The position numbers and the translations under genes are program-made. From NCBI GenBank assembly GCA_009885795.1, contig VFKA01000042.1, forward strand, positions 1-59,142: a stretch of 59,142 nt of DNA, written 5' to 3'. Of the stretch, positions 46,724 through 58,051 are shown piece by piece. Below the pieces are notes generated by a model. That model was given only the letters and a program-made list of their open reading frames with translations, was not told where the DNA came from and did not search any database. This stretch comes from Rhodospirillales bacterium. GTDB taxonomy: Bacteria > Pseudomonadota > Alphaproteobacteria > Dongiales > Dongiaceae. Positions within the stretch are counted from its first letter, which is position 1. Each line of letters begins with the position of its first letter.

Positions 46724-47581
46724 ATGGAAATACTCGTCTCCGTTCTTGCCGACACCGTGCTGATCACGCTCGTGCTGGCGTTCGCGGCCTTTGGGCTCGC
46801 GATCATCTATGGCCTCACGGGAGTCATCAACATGGGCCACGGCGCCATGCTGACTCTGGGGGCCTACTGCGCCTGGTGGCTGATCCAGCACGGCGTTCCC
46901 TTTATCCCCGCGGTGCTGTTGAGCGCCCTCGCCGTCGGGCTCGTCGGTATCGTCTTCGAGCATCTCTTGATCCGCCATTTCTACGCCCGGCCCTTCGATA
47001 CGCTGCTCCTGACCTGGGCCTTCTTCCTGGTGGCGACCGAGGTCGTCAAGATCGTGTTCGGCACCGATTTTCGCAACATCGCCGATCCGATCGGCGGCGA
47101 TCCTATCGACCTCGGCTTCTATCAGGTGCCCACCTATAAGACCGTCGTTGCCGGGTTGGCGCTCGCGGTCGTCGCCGGCACGGCGCTGGTCTTCTTCAAG
47201 ACCAACGTCGGTATCAAGATCCGGGCCATGACCCAGAACCGCGAGATGGCCGGGCTGCTCGGCCTTAACGTCGCTGCCATGTACAAGCTGGTGTTCGGGT
47301 TCGGCGCCGCCATGGCCGGCCTTGCCGGCGGCGTGATCGCGCCGATCTTCGCGGTGCAACCCTACATGGGCGACATGTTCCTGGTGCGCTCGTTCTTCGT
47401 CGTCACCATCGGCGGCATCGGGCAGCTTCTGGCCGGCACGCTGTTCGGAAGTTTCGCCATCGGCGGGCTCGAGACGGTCCTCGCGCTCTTCTCCGATCAG
47501 GTCATCGCCCAGATCGCCGTTTTCTTCATCGCCGTGATCGTGCTTCGTTTCCGGCCGCAGGGAGTGTTCGGCGGGCGATGA
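46724..47581 (+). CDS. Branched-chain/urea-type ABC permease (UrtB/LivH-like)
   Basis: A 285-residue membrane protein with about eight TM helices. LAIIYGLTGVINMGHGAMLTLGAY is the family signature, and GIKIRAMTQNREMAGLLGLN is the loop that meets the ATPase. It overlaps the next permease gene by ATGA. Substrate specificity comes from the operon context (amides). Confidence 0.88.
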   Translation: MEILVSVLADTVLITLVLAFAAFGLAIIYGLTGVINMGHGAMLTLGAYCAWWLIQHGVPFIPAVLLSALAVGLVGIVFEHLLIRHFYARPFDTLLLTWAFFLVATEVVKIVFGTDFRNIADPIGGDPIDLGFYQVPTYKTVVAGLALAVVAGTALVFFKTNVGIKIRAMTQNREMAGLLGLNVAAMYKLVFGFGAAMAGLAGGVIAPIFAVQPYMGDMFLVRSFFVVTIGGIGQLLAGTLFGSFAIGGLETVLALFSDQVIAQIAVFFIAVIVLRFRPQGVFGGR

Positions 47582-48612
47582 CAGCCGAGAGTCAACCGGC
47601 GCGGCGCGGCCTGTTCGGCGGGTTCCGGCGCGAGGATCTGGCGGCGCTGGTCGTCTTTCTGCTGCTGGCCGCGGTCCCGCTCGCGATCTCGGGTTACGTC
47701 GTCTACATCCTGCCGCAATACATGCTTCTGGGTGTACTCGCCATGTCGCTGGCACTCCTGTGGGGCTATGGCGGCATCGTCAGCTTCGGCCAGGCGGCCT
47801 TCTTCGCGATCGGCGCCTATGCCATGGGCCTGGCGATGAAGCATCTCATCGGCCTGCCGATCAACAGCGCCTATCTCGGTATCCTGATCGGCACGATCGG
47901 CGCCGGCCTGGTCGCCCTCTTGATCGGCTATTTTCTCTTCAGCGCCGGCGTGCGCGCCGCCTATTTCGTCGTGGCGACGTTGGCACTCTCCATCGTGGTC
48001 GAGCAGACGGTGAAGAGTTTCTCCGACATCACCGGCGGTTGGAACGGTCTCTACGTCGACCGCATGACGCTGACCCTGGGCTCGATGTTCGAACTTTCGC
48101 TCTTCGACGACGCGCCCATCTACTACGTGGTCCTGGCCGTGGTCGTGCCGGTCTATATCGTCGTCGCGGCGTTGATGCGGGGGCGTTTCGGAAAAATCGT
48201 CATTGGCATACGCGAGAACGAGGATCGGATGACGGCGCTTGGCTTCAATGTGCCGCTCTACAAGACGCTCGTCTTCGGATTGTCGGGCCTGCTCGCCGGT
48301 GTCGCCGGAGCGTTCTATGCGACCCACGCGCAGTTCGCCCACCCGGTCAATGCCGGCGTCTTGTTCTCGACCCAGGTCGTCATCTGGGTCGCCATCGGCG
48401 GGCGCCACTCCCTGCTCGGCGCCTTCGTCGGCGCCATCGTCGTCGCCGCGCTCTCCAACTATCTCTCGAGCATCGAAGCGATCCAGAGCTACTGGCCCCT
48501 CGTCATGGGCCTGATCTTCATCGCCGTCATCGTGCTGTTCCGGCGCGGATTGGCGGGCCTGGTCGAAAGTCTCGCCGGGAAGGGGCCCCATGGCCGCGTT
48601 GCTGGTCATTGA
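47578..48612 (+). CDS. Branched-chain/urea-type ABC permease (UrtC/LivM-like)
   Basis: The partner permease, 344 residues, about nine TM helices. Signatures are LLWGYGGIVSFGQAAFFAIG and GKIVIGIRENEDRMTALGFN, the LivM-type coupling loop. It overlaps the following ATPase gene by 23 bases and the preceding permease by 4. Confidence 0.88.
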   Translation: MTAESQPARRGLFGGFRREDLAALVVFLLLAAVPLAISGYVVYILPQYMLLGVLAMSLALLWGYGGIVSFGQAAFFAIGAYAMGLAMKHLIGLPINSAYLGILIGTIGAGLVALLIGYFLFSAGVRAAYFVVATLALSIVVEQTVKSFSDITGGWNGLYVDRMTLTLGSMFELSLFDDAPIYYVVLAVVVPVYIVVAALMRGRFGKIVIGIRENEDRMTALGFNVPLYKTLVFGLSGLLAGVAGAFYATHAQFAHPVNAGVLFSTQVVIWVAIGGRHSLLGAFVGAIVVAALSNYLSSIEAIQSYWPLVMGLIFIAVIVLFRRGLAGLVESLAGKGPHGRVAGH

Positions 48613-49309
48613 AGGGCTCACCAAGCGCTTTCGCGGCCTCGTCGCCAACAGCGACGTGTCCTTCGCCTTGGCCGCCGGCGAACTGCGCTGCATCATCGGT
48701 CCCAATGGCGCCGGCAAGACGACGTTCATCAGCATGATCTCGGGGCACGTGATCCCCACCTCCGGACGCATCCTGTTCAAGGACCGCGACATCACCAGGC
48801 TTCCCGTGCACGTCCGGGCGCGCATCGGCATCGGCCGCAAGTTCCAGACGCCGACGGTGTTCGACAATTTGAGCGTCTACGAGAACATCGAACTGGCGGT
48901 CCTGGCGACGCCCACGCCCAGGCGCGGCCGGCATGCCAAGATCATGCGGACGCTGGACCTGGTGCGTCTTGCCGACCATTCGGGCCAGACAGTGGGCGCG
49001 CTCGCGCACGGCGCTCGCCAGTGGCTCGAGGTCGGGATTCTGTTGGCCGGCGAAGCGCAACTTCTCTTGCTCGACGAGCCGACCGCGGGCATGACGGCGG
49101 AGGAAACCCATTCGACGGGCGAGCTCATCCGGCGTCTCGTTCGCGAACTCAGTCTGTCCGCCATCATCATCGAGCACGACATCAACTTCATCCGCGATCT
49201 GAAGGCGCCGGTCACGGTGTTGCATCTCGGGCGCGTGCTCGTCGAAGGTTCCTTCGCCGAGATCGAGCGCAACGAGCAGGTGCGCAGCGTCTATCTGGGG
49301 AACGCCTGA
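48590..49309 (+). CDS. ABC transporter ATP-binding protein (UrtD/LivG-like)
   Basis: A 239-residue ATPase. Walker A GPNGAGKTT, Q-loop with GRKFQTPTVF typical of the urea/amide branch, a variant signature LAHGARQWLEVGI in place of LSGGxQ (as in UrtD), Walker B LLLLDEPTAGM and the H-loop IIIEHDINFIRD. Stop overlaps the next start. The degenerate signature motif is normal for this subfamily. Confidence 0.88.
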   Translation: MAALLVIEGLTKRFRGLVANSDVSFALAAGELRCIIGPNGAGKTTFISMISGHVIPTSGRILFKDRDITRLPVHVRARIGIGRKFQTPTVFDNLSVYENIELAVLATPTPRRGRHAKIMRTLDLVRLADHSGQTVGALAHGARQWLEVGILLAGEAQLLLLDEPTAGMTAEETHSTGELIRRLVRELSLSAIIIEHDINFIRDLKAPVTVLHLGRVLVEGSFAEIERNEQVRSVYLGNA

Positions 49310-50010
49310 TGGCCTTGGTGATGACCGATGTCTCGGCGGGCTATGGCAGCGTCCCGGTGCTGCGCAACGTGAGCCTGGCCGTGGCCGAGGGCGAGATCTT
49401 GGGGGTGCTCGGCCGCAACGGCATGGGCAAGACCACCCTCATCCGCTGCCTTGCCGGCCTCATCGAGCCCACGACCGGCACCATCGCGCTGGGCGAGGAG
49501 GATATCACCCATCTGCCCCCGCATGAGCGAGCGCGTCGCGGCGTTGCCACGGTGGTCCAGGGCCGCGGCATCTTCCCGCGCCTCGGCGTGCGCGAGAACC
49601 TGACGATGGGACGTATCGCCAGCGGCCGTGCCCGGCGCAACCGGATCGACGAAGTGCTCGGCTATTTCCCGCGACTGGGCGAGCGCCTCGGGCAGGCGGC
49701 GGGAACCATGAGCGGCGGCGAACAGCAGATGCTGGCGATCGGGCGGGCACTCATGACCGACCCAAGAGTCATGCTGCTGGACGAACCGTCCGAAGGCATC
49801 ATGCCGGTGCTGGTACAACAGATCGCCGCCATCGTGACCGCCATCAACCGTCAAGCCGGCCTCACCATCATTATTGTCGAACAGAACGTGCCGATGGTGT
49901 TTGGAATGACGAACCGATGCATTATCCTGGAGAAGGGGCGGATCGTCGCCCAGGGGTCGCGCGAAGAAGTCTCGCGCAGCGAAGTGATGAAGGAATATCT
50001 CGCCATTTGA
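49309..50010 (+). CDS. ABC transporter ATP-binding protein (UrtE/LivF-like)
   Basis: The second ATPase, 233 residues: Walker A GRNGMGKTT, GVATVVQGRGIFPRLGVREN (Q-loop), full signature TMSGGEQQMLAIGRAL, Walker B VMLLDEPSEGIMP and IIIVEQNVP. ATG 49309 overlaps the TGA of the previous gene. It is followed after 21 bases by the amidase. Confidence 0.88.
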   Translation: MALVMTDVSAGYGSVPVLRNVSLAVAEGEILGVLGRNGMGKTTLIRCLAGLIEPTTGTIALGEEDITHLPPHERARRGVATVVQGRGIFPRLGVRENLTMGRIASGRARRNRIDEVLGYFPRLGERLGQAAGTMSGGEQQMLAIGRALMTDPRVMLLDEPSEGIMPVLVQQIAAIVTAINRQAGLTIIIVEQNVPMVFGMTNRCIILEKGRIVAQGSREEVSRSEVMKEYLAI

Positions 50011-50031
50011 TTCACGCCAAGGGAGGAACCC

Positions 50032-51549
50032 ATGCCAATCCAAGCGCCAAGCGCCGATCAAGTCAGGACCATCGCGGCGGATTTCGGCATCGAGCTGACG
50101 CAAGCCGACGCCCAATCCTTCGCCGGTCTCATCAAGGGCCTGAAGCCGTCCTACGACCGGGTCGATGAAATTCCCGAGCCGCGCCTGCCGGTAAACTATC
50201 CGCGAAACCCCGGCGAGCAACCCAAGCCCGAGGAAAACAAGTACAACGCCTGGGCCTGGCGGGCCACGATCGAAGGCAAGAAGAAGGGCATTCTCGCCGG
50301 CAAGAAAATCGCCATCAAGGACAATATCTGCGTCGCCGGCCTGCCGATGGCCAATGGCAGCCGCGTGCTCGAAGGTTACGTGCCGGAACAGGACGCCACC
50401 GTCGTCACCCGCGTTCTCGACGCCGGCGGCACCATCGTCGGCAAGACGGTGTGCGAGGATCTGTGCTTCTCCGGCGGCAGCCATACCAGCAAACCCATGC
50501 CGGTGAAGAACCCGCGAAAAGCCACGCACTCGGCCGGCGGCTCGTCGTCGGGCAGCGCCGCCGTCATCGCCGCGGGCGACGTGCCGATGGCGCTGGGCGG
50601 CGATCAGGGCGGCTCCATCCGCATGCCGGCGGCCTGGTGCGGCATCTACGGCCTCAAGCAGACCCACGGCCTGGTGCCCTACACCGGCGTGATGCCGATC
50701 GAGCCGACTATCGATCATTGCGGTCCGATGGGGGCCAGCATGGAGGACGTGGCCCGGCTGTTGACAGCCATTGCCGGCCCCGACGGCCTCGACCCGCGTC
50801 AGATCGGAACCAAGGTCGGCGACTACATGGCCCCCTTAAAGGGCAACGCCAAGGGCCTCAAAATCGCGGTCGTCAAGGAAGGCTTCGGCCGCCCGGAAAG
50901 CGAGGCGGTCACCGACCGCAAGGTCCAGGCGGCGGTGAAAAGGCTGAAAGCGGCCGGCGCCACCGTCGACGAGGTGTCGATCCCGATGCACGTCGACGGC
51001 TACCACATTTGGACCGCGATCATCGTCGAAGGGGCGACGGAGGTCATGATCAAGGGCAACGGCATGGGCACCGGCTGGCAGGGGCACTACACCACCAGCC
51101 TGCTCGACGCCTATGCGCGCGGCTGGCATTCGCGGCCCAACGACATGTCGGAAACCGTGAAGATGGTCATGTTCATGGGCGAGTACATGCGCCGCTATTA
51201 CCACGGCCGCTACCACGCCAAGGCGCAGAACCAGCGCCGCTCGCTGCGCGCGGCCTATGACGCGGTGCTGGCGAAGTACGACATCCTCGCCATGCCGACG
51301 CTTCCGTTCCGGGCGACGGCGTTGCCGCCGGCGGACGTATCGCGCGAGGACTATGTCGGGTTGGCCTTGAGCATGGTGGGGAACACCGCGCCCTTCGACG
51401 TGAGCGGCCATCCGGCGCTGACCGTGCCGTGCGGCAAGGAAGGCGGACTGCCCGTCGGGCTCATGCTGATCGGCAAGCGCTATGACGAGCCGACGGTGAT
51501 CCGCGCCGGCGCGGCGTTCGAAAAGCTCGGCGATTGGCAAAAGATGTAA
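50032..51549 (+). CDS. Amidase (amidase-signature family, Rhodococcus-type)
   Basis: Hydrolyses a carboxamide to the acid and ammonia in the cytosol. The 505-residue protein has the Ser-cisSer-Lys triad: K96 in IAIKDNICVAG, S171/S172 in SAGGSSSGSAA and S195 in GGDQGGSIRMPA. These positions match, from memory, those of the Rhodococcus nitrile-pathway amidases (Lys96, Ser171, Ser195), and the N-terminal 80-residue extension is also like theirs. No nitrile hydratase gene is adjacent. GGGAGGA precedes ATG 50032. It is the last gene of the importer operon, so imported amides are probably its substrates. Confidence 0.9.
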   Translation: MPIQAPSADQVRTIAADFGIELTQADAQSFAGLIKGLKPSYDRVDEIPEPRLPVNYPRNPGEQPKPEENKYNAWAWRATIEGKKKGILAGKKIAIKDNICVAGLPMANGSRVLEGYVPEQDATVVTRVLDAGGTIVGKTVCEDLCFSGGSHTSKPMPVKNPRKATHSAGGSSSGSAAVIAAGDVPMALGGDQGGSIRMPAAWCGIYGLKQTHGLVPYTGVMPIEPTIDHCGPMGASMEDVARLLTAIAGPDGLDPRQIGTKVGDYMAPLKGNAKGLKIAVVKEGFGRPESEAVTDRKVQAAVKRLKAAGATVDEVSIPMHVDGYHIWTAIIVEGATEVMIKGNGMGTGWQGHYTTSLLDAYARGWHSRPNDMSETVKMVMFMGEYMRRYYHGRYHAKAQNQRRSLRAAYDAVLAKYDILAMPTLPFRATALPPADVSREDYVGLALSMVGNTAPFDVSGHPALTVPCGKEGGLPVGLMLIGKRYDEPTVIRAGAAFEKLGDWQKM

Positions 51550-51604
51550 GGGCCCGTCCGGGAATAGTCGATTCGATCCGAGCCCTTGGGACGCTATGTA
51601 AAGC

Positions 51605-51635
51605 TGTCATCGCCGGGTCAGGCCCGGCGATGACA
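51605..51635 (+). terminator. Perfect palindrome after the amidase gene (TGTCAT family, half element)
   Basis: TGTCATCGCCGGG (51605-51617) and its complement form a near-perfect 31-base hairpin ending GATGACA at 51635. It equals one arm of the repeat at 13205-13282. Placed 56 bases after the amidase stop, it may end the operon. The remaining gap 51550-51869 holds only this, the next stem-loop and a weak promoter. Confidence 0.6.
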
Positions 51636-51731
51636 ATGGGGGGGTGGCGCGGGGCAACATAAATCGAGAAGAACGGGACTTGCATCGCTTGTTTCCTGAC
51701 AAGCCCTAAGGCAAGGCAAAGGGGCGAGGGG

Positions 51732-51774
51732 GCGGTCCGGCGAGGCCGCCCCCGCTCGCCCGCGTCGAGGTTTC
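51732..51774. other. Large GC-rich stem-loop before accA
   Basis: In the accA upstream gap, a GGGCGAGGGGGCGG-type arm is followed by a CCGCCCCCGCTCGCCC-type arm. The two can pair into a long GC stem with an extra C bulge and a loop of about 10 bases. No T-run follows. Coordinates are approximate to a few bases. It could be a leader structure or a transcript end. Confidence 0.4.
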
Positions 51775-51788
51775 CCGCGCCTCTTGCC

Positions 51789-51816
51789 TTGCTTGGGTGC
51801 GCCTGTGCTAGCTAAT
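51789..51816 (+). promoter_or_regulatory. Weak predicted promoter of accA
   Basis: TTGCTT at 51789-51794 and GCTAAT at 51811-51816, spacer 16, about 54 bases before the accA ATG. Each box matches consensus at about four positions. Confidence 0.3.
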
Positions 51817-51869
51817 GTCGATGCGACCCGATAGGCGGCGGCGCCGGCTTCCCGCCGCGTGGAGAATTC

Positions 51870-52826
51870 ATGCCGACTTTCCTCGATTTCGAGAAGCCGA
51901 TCGCCGAGATCGAAGGGAAGATCGAAGAGCTGCGTCACCGCGGCGAAAAAGGCGAAGCCGGCTCGGCCGAGGAGATGGTCCGCCTGCAGCAGCGTGCCGA
52001 CAAGCTGCTGCGCCAGACCTACGCCAAGCTGACCGCCTGGCAGAAGACGTTGGTGGCGCGCCATCCCGACCGGCCGCACTTCACCGACTACGTGCGCGCG
52101 CTGATCCGGGACTTCGTGCCGCTGTCGGGTGACCGGACCTTCGCCAACGATCTGGCGATCCTCGGCGGGATCGGCCGCTTCCGCGGACGCGCGGTGATGA
52201 TCGTCGGCCACGAGAAGGGCGCCGACACGGCGTCGCGGCTGCGCCACAATTTCGCCATGGCCCGGCCCGAGGGCTACCGCAAGGTCCAGCGCCTGATGGC
52301 GATGGCGGACCACTTCCGCTTGCCGGTCGTGACGCTCGTCGATACGCCGGGCGCCTATCCGGGCGTCGATGCCGAGGCGCGCGGCCAGGCCCAGGCGATC
52401 GCGCGCTGCATCGAAACCTGTCTCGATATCCGCGTTCCGCTGGTGGCGGCCGTGATCGGCGAGGGGGGATCGGGCGGCGCCATCGCGCTCGCCGCCGCCA
52501 ATCATATCGTCATGCTGGAGTACGCCGTCTATTCGGTGATCTCGCCCGAAGGTTGCGCCTCGATCCTGTGGCGTGCCGCCAATCAGGCGCAAGCCGCGGC
52601 CGAGGCGCTGAAGTTGACCGCCGCCGATCTGCGCGAACTCGGCGTCATCGACGCCATCGTCGGCGAACCCGTCGGCGGCGCCCATCGCGGGCCCCAGGAA
52701 ACGATCGCCGCGATCGGCGATCACATCGAGAAGACGCTCGCCGATCTCGCCAAGCTCGATGGCGATTCCTTGCGCGCCGGCCGGCGGCGCAAATTCCTCG
52801 ACATGGGAAAGAAGGCGCTGGCGTAG
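51870..52826 (+). CDS. accA: Acetyl-CoA carboxylase carboxyltransferase subunit alpha
   Basis: With AccD it transfers the carboxyl group from biotin to acetyl-CoA, making malonyl-CoA for fatty acid synthesis. The 318-residue protein begins [20 protein letters not shown] and carries [51 protein letters not shown] and [11 protein letters not shown], all standard for AccA. It is alone on its strand and convergent with secA. Confidence 0.97.
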   Translation: MPTFLDFEKPIAEIEGKIEELRHRGEKGEAGSAEEMVRLQQRADKLLRQTYAKLTAWQKTLVARHPDRPHFTDYVRALIRDFVPLSGDRTFANDLAILGGIGRFRGRAVMIVGHEKGADTASRLRHNFAMARPEGYRKVQRLMAMADHFRLPVVTLVDTPGAYPGVDAEARGQAQAIARCIETCLDIRVPLVAAVIGEGGSGGAIALAAANHIVMLEYAVYSVISPEGCASILWRAANQAQAAAEALKLTAADLRELGVIDAIVGEPVGGAHRGPQETIAAIGDHIEKTLADLAKLDGDSLRAGRRRKFLDMGKKALA

Positions 52827-52879
52827 AGCGGCGTCCGGTTAAATAGGGACACTATACATAGTCGAGCCGCGCGCTGGCG

Positions 52880-55603
<2,724 letters not shown>

Positions 55604-55665
55604 CCGGACCTCGGAGCTGGCGGGGACTGGGAACGTGCCGATCGGGGGACGCGGGTGAGACAGAA

Positions 55666-55694
55666 CAGATAGGACGCCCCATCCCTACTGTCAA
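55666..55694 (-). promoter_or_regulatory. Predicted promoter of secA
   Basis: On the minus strand, a perfect TTGACA (55694-55689) is followed after 17 bases by TATCTG (55671-55666). The predicted start lies about 55 bases upstream of the secA ATG. Confidence 0.6.
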
Positions 55695-55717
55695 CGCCGG
55701 CCGTGGTCCGATCCTGC

Positions 55718-55747
55718 CGGAAAGCACCGTCGCGGCGGTGCTTTCCG
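55718..55747. other. Perfect 12-bp hairpin in the secA-isomerase gap
   Basis: CGGAAAGCACCG (55718-55729) pairs completely with CGGTGCTTTCCG (55736-55747) around the loop TCGCGG. It lies upstream of both flanking genes, beyond the secA -35 box. The gap 55604-55914 contains this, the nested hairpin and the promoters, and no credible gene. Confidence 0.8.
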
Positions 55748-55778
55748 CCAGGTGAATCGGCCCACAAGCATAAGAATG

Positions 55779-55845
55779 CTCGTGGTATTCAGCTTCCGAC
55801 AAAAGGCTCCCCTTCGGGAGCCATTTGTCGGGACCATACCACGAG
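55779..55845. other. Nested double hairpin, 67 bases, in the secA-isomerase gap
   Basis: Outer arms CTCGTGGTAT (55779-55788) and ATACCACGAG (55836-55845) pair perfectly. Inside, CCGACAAA (55796-55803) pairs with TTTGTCGG (55824-55831) and GGCTCCC (55805-55811) with GGGAGCC (55816-55822), separated by an A-A mismatch, loop CTTC. This is 25 pairs in a 67-base element, far more than expected by chance. It may be a structured RNA, a terminator pair or a mobile palindrome. Confidence 0.8.
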
Positions 55846-55851
55846 AGGGCC

Positions 55852-55880
55852 TTGTCTTGAACGGGCGCCGCCGGCATATT
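55852..55880 (+). promoter_or_regulatory. Weak predicted promoter of the isomerase gene
   Basis: TTGTCT at 55852-55857 and CATATT at 55875-55880 with a 17-base spacer, 35 bases before the ATG at 55915. If real, the hairpins lie outside the leader of either flanking gene. Confidence 0.3.
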
Positions 55881-55914
55881 CGCCGCCCAAGCCGGAACCT
55901 CGGGGACTTAGATC

Positions 55915-56805
55915 ATGCTTTGGCGTCAATCCTTGGTCGCGGTGGCGCTTGCCGCCGCGTTCTTCCCCGCGATCGCCCGGGCGCAGGATACGCCCGCCAA
56001 GCCCGCGGAGTCCGATCGGATCGTCGCGATCGTTGATGGCGTTGAGTTGCGCCATTCGGACGTCGTCGCTTCGGCGTCGTCGTTGCCCGAGGCCTACCGG
56101 CAACAGATCGACGAGCTTTTCCCAGCGCTGGTCGAGCGGCTGATCGACCTCACGCTCCTGGTCAAGGAGGGGCGCCAGCTGAATCTGCAGGACGATCCCG
56201 CGGTCAAGAAATCGGTGGCGGAGTTCGAGGATCTTGCCATCCGCCAGGCCTTCCTCGAGCGCCAGATCGCGGAGAAGGCGACCGACGCCGCCTTGACGGC
56301 GCGCTACAAGCGCTTCCTCGCCGAGACCCCGCCCCAGATCGAGGTTCGCGCCCGCCATATCCTGGTCGAGAGCGAGGACGCGGCCAAGGCCGTCATCAAG
56401 CAGCTGGACGAGGGCGCCGAATTCGCCGAGCTCGCGGCCGCGCAGACCATCGATACCGCCGCCGCGGCCAAGGGCGGCGACCTCGGCTTCTTCACCGCCG
56501 ACCAGATGGTGCCCGAGTTTTCCGAGGCGGCGTTCACGCTCGAGGACGGGCACTACACCAAGAATCCGGTCAAGACCCGCTTCGGCTGGCACGTGATCGA
56601 GGTCGAGGAGCGCCGCGATGTTAAGCGGCCGACCTTCGAGCAGGCCCGGCCCCAGCTCGAGGAACAGCTGTCGCAAGAATTGGTCAGCCAGGTGCTGACC
56701 GAGCTTCGCGGCAAGGCGAAAATCGAGAAATTCAATCCGGACGGCACGCCCTTCGTTCCGGCCGCCGATACCCCGGAACCGGCGGCGCCGGCGCCGGCGC
56801 CCTAG
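55915..56805 (+). CDS. Periplasmic parvulin-type peptidylprolyl isomerase
   Basis: A 296-residue exported foldase of the PrsA/SurA/PpiC type. Signal peptide MLWRQSLVAVALAAAFFPAI then ARAQD; a SurA-like N-terminal helical region (IVAIVDGVELRHSDVVASAS, FPALVERLIDLTLLVKEG); and a parvulin domain at about 135-235 (VRARHILVESEDAAKAVIKQ, GGDLGFFTADQMVPEFSEAA, VKTRFGWHVIEVEERR). The Pro/Ala-rich tail is disordered. Its position opposite secA suits a role in folding exported proteins. argJ follows after 13 bases. Confidence 0.92.
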   Translation: MLWRQSLVAVALAAAFFPAIARAQDTPAKPAESDRIVAIVDGVELRHSDVVASASSLPEAYRQQIDELFPALVERLIDLTLLVKEGRQLNLQDDPAVKKSVAEFEDLAIRQAFLERQIAEKATDAALTARYKRFLAETPPQIEVRARHILVESEDAAKAVIKQLDEGAEFAELAAAQTIDTAAAAKGGDLGFFTADQMVPEFSEAAFTLEDGHYTKNPVKTRFGWHVIEVEERRDVKRPTFEQARPQLEEQLSQELVSQVLTELRGKAKIEKFNPDGTPFVPAADTPEPAAPAPAP

Positions 56806-56818
56806 AGAGATCCACCCG

Positions 56819-58051
56819 ATGCCGCCCCGCTCGCCGCTGGCACCCCATACCCCGACGGATCTTCCCGCCGTCGCCGGTGCGCGCCTCGCCACCGCGGCAA
56901 GCGCCATCAAGTATCGCGGCCGCGACGATCTCTGCCTCCTAGCCTTCGAGCCTGGAACCGCCGTGGCCGGGGTCTTCACCCGCTCATCGACCGCGGCGGC
57001 GCCGGTTGCGTTCTGCCGCGCCAACCTGAAAGGCGGCCGCGCCCGCGCCATCCTGGTGAACGCCGGCAACGCCAATGCCTTCACCGGCCGGCGCGGCGTG
57101 GCCTCGGTCGAGCGTTCCGCCACGGCGGCTGCGGCGGCGCTGGGTTGCCGCCGGCGCGAGGTGTTCATCGCCTCGACGGGCGTCATCGGGGAACCGCTGC
57201 AAGACGAGAAGATCGCGGCGAAGTTGCCCGAGCTGGTACGCGGCCTTGCGCCCATGGGGTGGCGGGCGGCGGCGGCGGCGATCATGACCACGGATACCTT
57301 TCCCAAGCTGGCGACCCGCCGGGCCAGGATCGGCGATGCCACCGTCACCCTGAACGGCATCGCCAAGGGCTCGGGCATGATCGCCCCCAATATGGCGACC
57401 CTGCTCGCCTTCGCCGTCACCGACGCCAAGATTCCGGCCGCGATCCTGCAAGCCCTGCTGCGCCGGGCGGCGGACCGCTCCTTCAACGCCACCACCGTGG
57501 ACGGGGACACCTCGACCAATGACACGTTGCTGCTCTGCGCGACTGGGCGTGGCCCCCGCCACGCGGTGCCGCGGAGTGCCGGCGATCCCGCTTTACGCGA
57601 TTTTCGCGCCAAGCTCGATGAATTGATGATCGACCTCGCCTGCCAGGTGGTGCGCGACGGCGAAGGCGCCCAGAAATTCATCACCGTCAACGTCGCCGGC
57701 GCCGCGTCGCGCCGCGCCGCGAGACGGATCGCGCTCGCCATCGCCAATTCGCCCCTGGTGAAGACGGCCATCGCCGGCGCCGATGCCAATTGGGGGCGCA
57801 TCGTCATGGCCATCGGCAAGGCCGGCGAGAAGATCGACCCGCGGCGTCTCTCCATCGCCATCGGCGGTACCGTCATCGTCGCCAAGGGCGAGCGCGTATC
57901 CGGCTATGACGAGGCCCCGGTCGCGCGCCACATGCGCGGGCGCGAGATCGGGATCGACGTGGACGTGGCCGTCGGCCGGGCCCGCGCCACCGTTTGGACC
58001 TGCGACCTGACGCATGGCTACATCGACATCAATGCCGACTACCGCAGTTGA
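56819..58051 (+). CDS. argJ: Bifunctional ornithine acetyltransferase / N-acetylglutamate synthase
   Basis: Recycles the acetyl group in arginine synthesis, moving it from N-acetylornithine to glutamate; some members also use acetyl-CoA. The 410-residue precursor cleaves itself at A|T in KGSGMIAPNMATLLAF, creating the Thr nucleophile. Other signatures: AILVNAGNANAFTG, FIASTGVIGEPL, TVDGDTSTNDTLLL and GADANWGRI. The end overlaps the start of the GNAT-Nudix gene by 20 bases. Confidence 0.97.
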   Translation: MPPRSPLAPHTPTDLPAVAGARLATAASAIKYRGRDDLCLLAFEPGTAVAGVFTRSSTAAAPVAFCRANLKGGRARAILVNAGNANAFTGRRGVASVERSATAAAAALGCRRREVFIASTGVIGEPLQDEKIAAKLPELVRGLAPMGWRAAAAAIMTTDTFPKLATRRARIGDATVTLNGIAKGSGMIAPNMATLLAFAVTDAKIPAAILQALLRRAADRSFNATTVDGDTSTNDTLLLCATGRGPRHAVPRSAGDPALRDFRAKLDELMIDLACQVVRDGEGAQKFITVNVAGAASRRAARRIALAIANSPLVKTAIAGADANWGRIVMAIGKAGEKIDPRRLSIAIGGTVIVAKGERVSGYDEAPVARHMRGREIGIDVDVAVGRARATVWTCDLTHGYIDINADYRS

